A stretch of 64,000 nucleotides of DNA from Hippopus hippopus. Its lineage: Eukaryota; Mollusca; Bivalvia; Cardiida; Cardiidae. Of this stretch, positions 36,901 through 48,900 are shown in pieces. The notes beneath the pieces were generated by a model. The model searched no databases, was not told the DNA's origin, and saw only the letters and a program-made list of their open reading frames with translations. The first letter of the stretch is position 1; each line of letters starts with the position of its first letter. The DNA lies in assembly GCA_946811185.2 (NCBI GenBank), contig OX328097.1, positions 5,380,242 to 5,444,241 of the forward strand, written 5' to 3'. The translations under genes were made by a program, and so were the position numbers.

Positions 36901-39900
36901 CAGATCTGTGGTACAAGTTTTTAAGCTTTTGCCTTTCAGATCAATGGTACAAGTTTTTATGACTTTGCCATGCAGATCTTTGGTACAAGTTTTTATGCCT
37001 TTGCTTTGAAGATCTTTGGTACAAGTTTTTATGCCTTGTTTATGCCAATCCATCTCAAGGTCTCAGTGTACAGTAAATACCACAGTTCCTCTGTTGTCGA
37101 CAAACAACTACGACACCGACTTGAAAATTTCCTTCAAACACCAACCTGAAAACAAAGAGACCTGTTCTTAGTCTAAATGCAATGTACAACTGCTAATTAA
37201 TCACAACAAATCATATGAATACTGTAAGAAAAGCACAAAACCTATCACTCATAGCTATTTGGCACGTTTGCGGAAACTGCTCGAAATCGAGCGATTTTAC
37301 GATAAACTCAAAGTGCAGCAGACAGCAGATTTGCATTGATGGCCTCTAACTGGCATGCTTTCTGTACAGTAAAATCAATTCAAAGTCTGTGGACATGCCA
37401 AAAAATACCATGATTCCAGCTACTTTTTCCACAATTTTATGGCGTATTCCTACCTTTCAAAATAAGCACGCAAAAACAGAAAAAGTCCGCAAACCTACCA
37501 CTTTGGATTCCTAGAGGCACAGGGTACCGGTAAACTGTGGAAGAGTTATGAGCTTTTAGTTCCGAATTTGCAAATGGGCTTTATTTCAGATTTTGAACCC
37601 ATTCAGGGCACCAGTATCAATCCTTACCTTCAAATCTGCGGTCAAATCTTGCCTTTTCCTGATATTTATAAATTTGACCATGGCCACTTCGAATATTCCA
37701 CGCCTTACTGTACACTGATACCTTAAGGAGTGAAAAAGTTTTGTGCTTACCTTAGTTTACTCTAGATTTAAACACTTTAGGCTAATTCTGAATGATTTAG
37801 ACCACTTAAATCACAGCTGGATGCTATAAAGCATGTAAATAATTGAAATTAACCCTTGCACCAAACAGCACATTTCACCCCATTTTAGAGTGCAGAATTT
37901 ACTCACAGTCAGTTGATTTCAAAAACTCCTTCTTCCCTTGAAGCTTCTTTCTCATACTTTTACACCCACTGATCAATCTTGGTTTACATTCTAGTGTATT
38001 AAATGATACCTTCTGCATGATCCTTTCATCTCTAAGTGCAAATTTAATTTGCAGAAAACAGTTTTTCGGCCCGTACCATGCCAATTTATCTGTGAATTTT
38101 GACAAACTTGCTTCCTTTTTCCTTACCTAAGAACTGCTACTGCAATATTACATCACTCACAGCTTGGAGAACATTAGATAATCAAATGCAAATTCAAATA
38201 AGCCCTTATTTAAATAATATTGTGACAAAATACCCAATGCAGGAGTGTATTTACAGTCCAGGGGAGGTAATTCAAATTTTCCAACTTGAGTTCTCTATCT
38301 CAACTGATTTTCAAAACCCAAGTCCAAGCATCTCTGAGGCAAGCACTTGCACTGTAAAGATGTAACCTGATATTGCAGCTGATAAACCAACATATTTAAT
38401 TGTCTTAATGGTCATTTTATCTACAAACCTGTCCGAAAAACAAAGAAATCTGACCAACATCTCACTTTCTATGTGGACTTAGTCTTGCACAGAACAGTTT
38501 TCTAAAGAAAATCAGTGGTTTTTGGAATTTACAATGTCTTTCCAACCTTATAGAACACGGAGAAGCTGTAACAATTCATACAAAAAGAGGGCTACCCAGT
38601 TTAAGAAGGGTTCGCGCCAAGTCATGGATAATGTCGTGGAAAATGAAATTGAACCTGAGCCCATGCCTTCAACCTCGGGATGTCATGCACCAAAAAGATG
38701 TCGCCTTACAAGCCAAGAGGCAGTCGATTTGGCAAAAATTTCAACTTCTCCTGACCTTCCCTATATTCTTCGACCGAAACATGTCACAGATGAATGCCCG
38801 GGCATAGAAAATACAAAAATGGAGGAAAATGTTATCGTCAATATGAGAAACGTAGCTGAGCTGATAAACCAAGTACATGGATTTACGTGCAAAAAATCAA
38901 GAGTCACTGTCGATCTTGTTAACCGAACTGGCCTATGTGTATCATTTGCAATGAAGTGTAGTTCATGTGGATTTAGACTTGAGCCTTTCCGAATGTCAGA
39001 CACAGTGAAGAAAACTAAAGGCCCACCGGCCGGTGCACTTAATGAAATGGTTGTATTACCCGCAATCAAAACAAAAGTTGGCCTAGCTGATATTACTACA
39101 GTCTTAGCCTGTTTAAACATCAAAGCTCCAAGCAAAAAAGCAATGCAGCTGAAATTCAATGCTATGTGCGACAAAATGACAGCACTCAATGAGAGGCAAA
39201 TGGGACTAAACCAAGAGTACCTACAACGTGTAACCTCATTAGTTCCGACACATGCGGGAATTGATGTTCAGTACGACGCTTCATATTCAAGTCGACCGCA
39301 AGGCGGCTGTGAAAAGGCAGAACAGAGCTTTGCCCCTCTGATTGAACATTCAACAACCAGGAAGCTTCCAATTGCAGTCGGGGTGGCCAACAAACACTGC
39401 AGATTAAAGGCCTGTGACCATAACAATGCAAAATGCAAGAAGAACTACAGTTCAGTTGATACTATAGCCTCCAGTGAGCGCTCACTTTTATTCGACACGC
39501 TTAACGATGTTCGAAAGAGGGGTCACATTACACTTCGCTCGGTAACGACTGATGCCAGCCAACAACTCAGCAGAGCCCTAAAGGATTTCAAAGCCAACAC
39601 CAATTCAAACATATCGCATCAAGTTTGTTTCATACATAGAGGCCGAACACTTCAAAAACACATTCGAGCGATGAAGTTAACCAGCATACCTACATGTTAC
39701 GACAAACGAATGTATCAACAAAAATTGGCCAGTTGTATAAGGATTAGAATTAGAATGGAGCTTAAAAAGGCAAGAGCAGTTACAAAAAGTGACGACTCTT
39801 TCGTTCTTGCTGGCTCGAGAGCTACATGTGTCGTAATGAAATGTCTTTCTGGTCAACACCAGCTTTGCCGAGAATTTTCCTACGTATGCAGGAGCCACCT

Positions 39901-42900
39901 AGCTTCTTACACAACAAGTCACTTACCATTTGGGGTACATTTACAGCTCAGCCAAAGAGAATTGTGCTTAATTCAGAAAGAAATTAACGAAGTATTTAAT
40001 GAAGATAGCCTAAAAAGCATGAGCAGATTATTTACCACCAATTACTGTGAAAGCTTGCATTCTGCAGTGTTTACACTGGCTCCAAAATCGGTTTGTTACA
40101 CACGCAACTTTGCAGCCATGTGCCATTCCGCCACACATTCTCGCTCTGTAGGACCAAGCCGATCAATGATAAGTATTGCACAAGAAGCCGGCTTAAAGGT
40201 TTACAAGCAATCTAGATTCTATAAGCAGCTGAAACTAGCAGACCGACAAAGGCAATATCACTCTAAAAGACAGGCTTCTACAGAATTTAAGCAGCAAAGA
40301 TACTATCTGCGAAAAAGAAAATCACACAGTTTCTTCTTCAACAGTGACTCCCTGTATAGTATGGAAAATGTCGCCTCTCGGTCTGCTATTGATCATAGCT
40401 ATGGCCTATCCTCATGAACAAAAGTAACAAGAACAGAATATGAACAAACTCTTCAAACAACAAAACCGAGTAACCACAGAAAATGTATGCAACAGAACGT
40501 TTTTCCCCTTTTCCGAAAATAAACGATTCTTACCGCATCTGGGAAGAGACATCGCTTCATTGCCCGATGACCAGTGCATTCTCCATTTTGTCTACAAACT
40601 TTCCTCGCATTGTTAACTGATGCAGGTTCATACGACAAGTGGTCTATATTTACACAAAGCTTATTGTGACAGACATGAGAAACATGCATGGAGCTGCATA
40701 ACTGTACTGGACTATTCTCCAGAAAGAACATTAGTCGGTGAACCAGCAGTTTCAACCGTTTGCCATTCACAGTAACCCTATATATACCATAACCATATAC
40801 ATCAGTTGGTCCGGTCCAAACGACACACTCACCGCCAGCAGCTACGAATTTGCTGACTAGAGCAAGACGTATCGTATCAGCATGTTCATGATCCAAAGCA
40901 GTTCCGAAGAATGCACGGGCCATATTTGGGTATGTTGAATTTATTTCTGTAATATCAGGAAAAGCGAATTTGTTGATAGGCAACCCATATTTATCGGTTG
41001 CTAGCCATAAAAATACTTGAAACTGTCTATAGAGGACGAAACTTGGTAAAATTTTGATTAACGGACTTTTCCAGAAAAAAACGATTTTGGAAGCTTATTC
41101 CTACATATTGGATTACCTCCCCTGTTCAGAGTCCTTCTATTGATATATCATAAGCTTCAGAGCATTGCAAAGGGCATTTTATGTTTGGAAACTGGTCGAA
41201 TATCTGACCGAAATACATTTCAGCCTGATTTTCAACGAAAAAAAAATTGTCATCTTACCTCTTAAGGTCTCAGTGTACAGTAAATACCACAGTTCCTCTG
41301 TTGTCGACAAACAACTACGACACCGACTTGAAAATTTCCTTCAAACACCAACCTGAAAACAAAGAGACCTGTTCTTAGTCTAAATGCAATGTACAACTGC
41401 TAATTAATCACAACAAATCATATGAATACTGTAAGAAAAGCACAAAACCTATCACTCATAGCTATTTGGCACGTTTGCGGAAACTGCTCGAAATCGAGCG
41501 ATTTTACGATAAACTCAAAGTGCAGCAGACAGCAGATTTGCATTGATGGCCTCTAACTGGCATGCTTTCTGTACAGTAAAATCAATTCAAAGTCTGTGGA
41601 CATGCCAAAAAATACCATGATTCCAGCTACTTTTTCCACAATTTTATGGCGTATTCCTACCTTTCAAAATAAGCACGCAAAAACAGAAAAAGTCCGCAAA
41701 CCTACCACTTTGGATTCCTAGAGGCACAGGGTACCGGTAAACTGTGGAAGAGTCATGAGCTTTTAGTTCCGAATTTGCAAATGGGCTTTATTTCAGATTT
41801 TGAACCCATTCAGGGCACCAGTATCAATCCTTACCTTCAAATCTGCGGTCAAATCTTGCCTTTTCCTGATATTTATAAATTTGACCATGGCCACTTCGAA
41901 TATTCCACGCCTTACTGTACACTGATACCCAAGAGTGATTTATTGTCCAAATGAAATATGCCTCATGATTGGTCTATTCATTATTGTAGCAGAGGTAAAA
42001 CATTGACCTAAAGAAGGAATTGCTTACCTGAACAATTCTATGATAGTTTAGGTTAACTTACGCTATGAATTATCTTGGAAGGACTGCTTTGATACTTTTA
42101 TTTTTTGAATGAGACTAACCCTTTGTTGGGGTATATTGTTTCGTCTGATATCGTTATAAGTGAAGTTTATTATAATTACACTAGTTTCCAACTGGAAGAC
42201 TTTAACATATAAGTATACTACTTTCCTCAAACTTGGATACCACAGCATCTGGTTTCTTCCGTACAGCATTCTTATCTAACTCATAGACCAGAACAGAATA
42301 GAGGTTACTTTGTATAGCATTGTTAAACACTCCATTCTCTCTTCTTTGTACTATTATCATTTGTCCATCATCCTAGATTTTTTTATTTTCTAGCTGTAGA
42401 TGGACATGTTGTCAACTGGATAGAGAGTAAAGCTTCCTTTGGAGATGAACACAGCCATAAAACATACTTAAAGGATCAGTTTTGGAGTTACTGGAATAGG
42501 TAAGATGTCCTGTGTACATGTATTTCTCAGTGTTCGTTTGTTTTGACCCTTTATACAAACAATCAAGACTTCTAACGACCCTGAGGTAGAAGGCTATTGA
42601 AAATATTGTGGGAAAAGGAGGACGTGCTGGTAACCAGCATTTTCTCCTTTTCCCACAATATTTTCTGCCATATGAAAGCAAATTAAACGTTTTGACTAAC
42701 ATTTAGTTTGTCTCCTGCAAATGCTTTTAATTTGGACAAGACTAAAATTTTGTTATGTGGTAGAAAGTTATAACCAGTATTTTATTAGTTAGATGACAAA
42801 CTACATATAGCTAAACTTTTCTACATGTATATACAGATTAACTCAATACTGAACAACACATTGTTAGACTTTTACTATATTGTAAGCATCTGCCGTTGAT

Positions 42901-45900
42901 TAATTTGGCCCAGATGATACCATTTGTTTTTTAAGAGTAGAAATATTGCAAGTAAGGGAGAAAACTGGTCTCTAGCCTATGCATAAATGACAAATAAAAT
43001 CTGGTTACTATGACTTTCTCCTTTTTCATTATTTTATTCAAAAGTTTTCTTCCTAAAAGTCATCAAAATATGGTTTGATAAATGGTTAAACCCCAAATTC
43101 TAAGGGGGAAAAAAAATGTTATACTCTGAAGACAGCTTTTTAATGCACTGTGGAAAAAAGGAGCAATATTTGCTATTTGAGTAATTTATGAAACACGGAA
43201 AAGGAGTAGCCTCTGGTCTGTTCCCTTCAAGTTTTTTAAAATTTTTGAAAAAAATGACAGTGTTCCTGTCAAATGGTTATTTTCCATTTGTGTCTCTTGT
43301 TAGCTCCACTGGCCGAAGGCCAGTGGGCTTATGTCATGGCCTGGTGTCCGTCGTGCGTCCGTTCGTCCGTGCGTTAACTTTTTTTCAAACTTCTTCTTCT
43401 CTGAAACTACCCATCCAAATTTGATGAAACTTCACAGAAATGATCCTGCCATGATCCTCTTTAGAATTTCTTGAAAGAATTTGATTCCTTCAAAAACTCT
43501 GGTTGCCATGGCAACAAAACTGAAAAATATTGAACATCTTTGAAAATCTTCTTGTCTGAAACCATAAGGCCCAGGGCTACCAAATTTGGCATGTAACTTT
43601 ATCTAATGGATCTCTATCAAATTCCTTCATATTATAGCCCTGGGGTCAAAATTGCCTCTGCCCCGGAGATCACAATTTTAACATGGGCTTATATAGTGAC
43701 GGTAATTTAAAATAGTAATCAAGGGAAATAACTCCTGTTATACAAGATAAAGTTTGTCACTATTTACCTCCCTTGATTATCAAACTGCACTTACACATTA
43801 TTGGAGTTTGGTATTCAAGTTTTTTTGGAGAGGAAATGTTCTGTTTTAAGGGAGAGTGATTTATTTTGATGCTAATGGTTATGCTCACATGAATGCAATG
43901 TTTAATTTAAAGTGAGGTTTCTATCACTCAAATTTTTTCAGAACTTTACCTTTCATGCTAATGATTAAACCTGCTTGTATTCACTGACATTATCTTTGCA
44001 TTTAAAAAGATATGACTGTTTTTGTTTGGCGGGCGGGGTGGAGGTTATATTTTCAAAGTAAGTTTATTACCATACAGACTTTTTATGCTGTATGTCTCTG
44101 TCAATGCCAATTAAGCGCATGATACGTTAATTTTACTCTTTAAGAAATGACAATTTATTTTTACTGTACCAAGCTTAAAGCCATTGCAAAAAGACAAATT
44201 GAATGTAGCTTAAATGACTGTTTCTGTCTTTGATAGGTTAGGAAACGTTATGGGAAAAGGAGAAAATACTGGCTGACAACATGGTGTCCTTTTCTCACGA
44301 TGTCTTTGAAAGCCTTCTCTTTCAGGGTCATTAACACTTCGCTTTGTGTGGTAAAGGGTTAAAAAGCCAGTGCAGCGATACAGGGCCATCATGGCCCTCT
44401 TGTGTTACTGGTAGTTATTGGTATATTTTAGGAGAATGCGTGTGAAAAGGGCTTAAATGTCAATCAAACATAATTCATTGTTATCACAGTCCATAAGAAT
44501 AATCTTGAAAACATTGTTGAAAAGAAAACAATGGTGGTAACCAGTATTTTTTTCCCAACAATGTTTTCTTCACTTCCAAAGATAAATTTAATTGATTGAG
44601 CAACTTATGATTTGTTGTCTGCAGATGCTTTTTCCAGCAGTTTCTCCATTTGCCATAACATTTTGGACATGTATACATTATTATGTTAAACCTTAATTTA
44701 TGTTGATTATCAAGTTTGTTTTGGGGGTATATGGAGTTCATCTGAGGTCCATCAATCTTTTCTGTCATCTCTCCCCATCTTCATTCCCTGCTGTCTCTCT
44801 CAATGCCTTATTTCCTATCTTGAAACCATATTTCCTCACTCCTTCCTTTCTTGTTTAACCCTCTACCAAACAATCTCATGTGATAACAACAGCAGGGAAA
44901 AAACCCATGGAAACATTGCAGGTAAGCCAGAATGCTTTTTGACCCTTTCAAAGACGAATTAGTCATTTCAGCCACTTTAAATTTGTTGTCTGCAAATGTG
45001 TGTTGAAAATTTTGTTGTTTGATAAAGAGTTAAGAAAGAGTTCATCTTTCCTATCATCTCCTTACAGCTTTAGACTATACTGTCTGACTCACTGATTTAT
45101 TTCCTTTCTTACAACCATGCTTCCTCCTGTTTTCCTCCCTTGTTGAAACTTTTATCAAACAATCCTTTGTTCTAATGACTCTGGGGAAGAAGCCTTTTTG
45201 AAAACATTTTGGAAAAGAGGAGAAAATGCTAATAACCAGCATTTTCCCCTCTTTCCAACAACATTTTGTGTCCTTTTCAAAGACAAAATCCATCATTTGA
45301 GCTAGTTTTAATTTGTTGTCTGCCAATGCTTTGGATTTGAACGAGTAAAAAATTTAGTTATTGGGTATAAAGTTTGACTCTTTACCAAGCAATTTGGTGT
45401 TTAAGCGACCCTGAGGAAGAAGCCTTTTGGAAACATGGTGTGAAAGAGGAGAAAATGCTGGTTGACAGTATTTCCTTCCCTTTACCAGTATGTTTTCTAC
45501 CTTTTCAAAGATATGCTATCTTTGGAGTGAGGTTTTTGTTGTTGTCTGGAAATGCGTTCAATATGGTCTGCAACACGCGAAAGGGGACATTCAGACATTT
45601 GCGTAAAGTGTCGTCTCGGATCAGCCTGCGCAGTCAGCACAGGCTAATCCGAGATGGCACTTTACGACTACATCAGATTTTGTGCTATAGTAGACTTGCA
45701 CAAAACAGAAAATTACATAAAAATAGAGTGTCATTTTGGATTAGCCTGAGCGGACTGCGCAGACTGATCCGAGACGACACTTTACGTAAATGATCAAATG
45801 CCACTTTTCGCGCGTTGCAGACCATATGGAAGGGTGTAAAAGTTGGTCGTCTGGTTAAGAGTAAATTAATCATTTATCATCATTTATCCTCTTGACTCTT

Positions 45901-48900
45901 CTCCCCATGGCAGAATTTTAGACTTGTCCATAATGAAGGAGTTTACAGATGACAATTCTAATGTTTTTCAAGTTATAGTATTTGCCCCTGAAATTAAACA
46001 CTGTTCAAAAAAGAGAAAATGTTGGTTACCTTCCTCATCAGGGTCATTAATTCTTTACCAAACGACAAATTTTTGGACTGGACCAAATTCAAAGCATCTG
46101 CAGACAACAAATTAAATCTTGATTATATGATGATTTCTGACTTTGATAGGGTAGAAAATATTGTGGGAAAAGGAGAAAATGCTGGTTACCAGCATTTTCT
46201 CCTTTTCCCACAATGTTTTCTATAGGTTTCTTTCTCAGGGTCGTTAAAAGTTGGGATTGTGTGGTAAAATCTTTACTAAACAAAAAAAGTCTTGACTTGT
46301 CCATATTGAAAGCCCAATCAGATGACAAATTAAATGTACCTGTTGATGAAGTGATGATATTTCCCTTTGAAAGGGTAATAAAAGAACAGTGTAGAAAAAG
46401 GAGAAAATGATAGTTTAGAGCATTTTCTCCTTTTCCCACTGCGTGTTTACAAAAGATTTCTCAATCAGAGAGATTAAAATTCAAGACTGTGTGGTAAAAG
46501 GATAAGGTTTTGGATTTGTAATAGGAAATCCTTAGGTCAATAGTCATGTAGTTAGATACAATTGTCTCTCTTGTAAAACTCTTATGCATATTTGGTATGA
46601 AAATGTCCAACTCTCACGATACAGTGTGATATTATTGGTGTCAAACCACTGGTTTTTTGCTATATGGCCTGCAGCACGCGAAAAGGGACATTTGGACATT
46701 TGTGTTAAATGTCGTCTCAGATCAGCCTGTGCAGTCCGGGCAGGCTAATCCAAAACGACACTTTCCGTTTTTATGCAATTTTCTGTTTTGCGCAAGTCTA
46801 CTGTAGCACAAAATCTCATGTAGTCGTAAAGTGCCGTCCTCAGATCAGCCTGTGGGGACTGCGCAGGCTGACCCGAGACGACGCTTTATGCAAATTTCAG
46901 AATGCCCCTTTCCGCGTGTTGCAAACCATATTGAAAATAGAGTGAAATTGACCGTCTCTGAAGGTTCACAGATTGCTTAATGGCAAATCTTTGGCTTTTC
47001 TCTCTTTTGGTTTCTAAAGCATGTCCTTAGTTCTTGGAAAAAAAAAAAAGGGGATTAAAAACAACATGTCAATCGATTGTGTTTTTCGCTAAATGTTAAC
47101 AAACACCGGCACCCTAGAATTTGTCCTCTCAAAAACACCTCTTCACTGCCATAACCCCAATTTTTTGTTCCTCTAGTGACACAAAATAGGCCACTCAATA
47201 TAAAATAAAAACACATCGAAGTGGTCCCCCACTGTCTAAATTTGAAGCGAATCTAGATTATATACCACTAAGCCGTCTAAGCTCCATGATACAGTGCAAT
47301 GAAAGTCCTACTGCAAAATTTCACAGGGGACTACTTTTGACTACTACGACCCAGAAGCAGTCTCGCAGTGGTGTGACACCTATCAGGTCAGATACGATGC
47401 CTGTAGCCTAGACAAAATATGAACTTACGGGAGTCTAATCCATAACGAGAATAACAAATGAGAAAGAAATGCCTGAATATACTTATAAGACACTGCAAGG
47501 CACTAAAATGTGCCTCTGTGGTAAAGATATTTGCAATTGATTGTATTTCGTATCTGTTACCATTGGTTTTTGTTTACGTGTGGTCCCAGTAGTATGTCTA
47601 AACACGCCTTCGAGTTGAAGAGTTCCACTCATTGAAAAAAGAAGTATTCCCACCAGGAGCACTGGTCACATGAGAGTGGCCTTGTACAAGGCACTTCAGA
47701 GCCCTAGTCTTGTACTGTCAAAACCCAGGAAAGATACAAATAGGTGAGCTGTCACCATGGTATAACTGAGATATTGTTAAAGCCTTTACTGAACAATCCC
47801 ATGTTTTAACAACCCTGAACAAGAAAACTTTTTAAGCTAGTGTGGGAAACAAGCATTTTCTCCTTTTTTCAGAAGATCTTGTCTTTTCTAAGACAAATCC
47901 CATTATTTGCACCATACTGAATTTCTAATCTGCAAATGCTTTTTCACCCTTAAGCTGCTAGGCAAGAGGCAGACCGCTTTTGCAGACCGGGTAAATCAAG
48001 ATCAGACTGCACAGAACGTACAGTCTGATCTTAATCTACATTGTCCGATACAATAAGCATTCTATTTTCCATAGAAAAGAGGATGAACTTGTAATATTTC
48101 ATGTTTTACTATCAGTTGAAAATTTTCATTTTATTTTTCTGCGTAGTTTTAGGCTCAACTGTGAAAATATAGTTTTTTCTGTAAAGTGATAAAACATTGT
48201 TTCTCCTATTCCCATATTTTCTACAATTATGCACTTGGGTAATGTGCTTAATGGGTGCTATGCCCTTGTATGCAGACAACAAATTTAGATAAATTTGTCT
48301 TAGAAAGGAGAGAAAACTTCGTGGAGGAAGAAGAAAATGCTGGCTACCAGCATTTTCTTCTTTTCCCACAATGTTTTCAAAAGCCCTTTTTCTAAGTGTC
48401 ATTAAAACTCTGGTTTGCGTGGTAAAGGGTTAGAAGTGAAAATTAATCTAATTAAATGATTAACCATGCATCATGCAATTTACACGTAATGTAATCACTC
48501 CAGGTCATAGAGTGAGAAAATTTTGTGGTTGAGAGGTTCATGCTAGTCGAAGGATTTAGAAGTCAAATTTGAATGAAGTATTAATATGGCTTCTGGGTCT
48601 TGAGAATGCAAATACCAAGCCCCATAAGGGTCAGAGCTACAGATAATTATTTCATTATGAAACTTGTAAAAACAATCCAAAACAAATTTGACATTGAAAA
48701 TACTCAAGCTTGAGACCATATGATATGATAAAACTGTAGCTGTTTAAAAAAATTATTGTAATTTTTGAAAAATATGTTTTCCATTCATATCAGTGGTGAT
48801 GCCACCAAAGTTTAGTAGAGTTAGAGTACCACTAGATTTTAGAGAGCTACAACTTCAGTATGTGGTGTTGATTAGAAATGACAAATTTATGTAAATGGCT

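Larger units (their letters stand above)
37059..41929 (+). mobile_element. 4.9-kb composite-looking DNA transposon in CDIN1 intron 8
   Basis: Two 664-bp direct repeats (37059-37722 and 41266-41929) flank a 3.54-kb core with a Mutator-like transposase ORF (plus) and a His-Cys-box/HNH endonuclease ORF (minus), converging with a 35-bp gap. By eye the repeats differ at one position. Each repeat starts GGTCTCAGTGTACAGTAA and ends with the near inverse TTACTGTACACTGATACC, so the unit also has these inverted ends overall. Both inner junctions read TTAA, while the outer junctions read CTCAA and CAAGA. No reverse transcriptase, primer-binding site or polypurine tract is seen, so it is not an ordinary LTR element. 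It lies in the sense orientation (transposase) with respect to CDIN1. The near identity of the repeats suggests recent arrival or recent gene conversion. Confidence 0.8.

Noticed and set aside
36516..37053. ORFs with 12-residue repeats ([12 protein letters not shown] type) on both strands
   Set aside because: Produced by the 36-bp minisatellite, whose length is a multiple of three. The units vary and the array lies in a CDIN1 intron.
38761..39898. Minus-strand ORFs opposite the transposase
   Set aside because: Shadows of the transposase frame with no motifs of their own.
37059..41929. LTR retrotransposon as an explanation of the 664-bp direct repeats
   Set aside because: No gag, reverse transcriptase, integrase, primer-binding site or polypurine tract; termini are GG...CC, not TG...CA; the core codes for a DDE transposase and an endonuclease.
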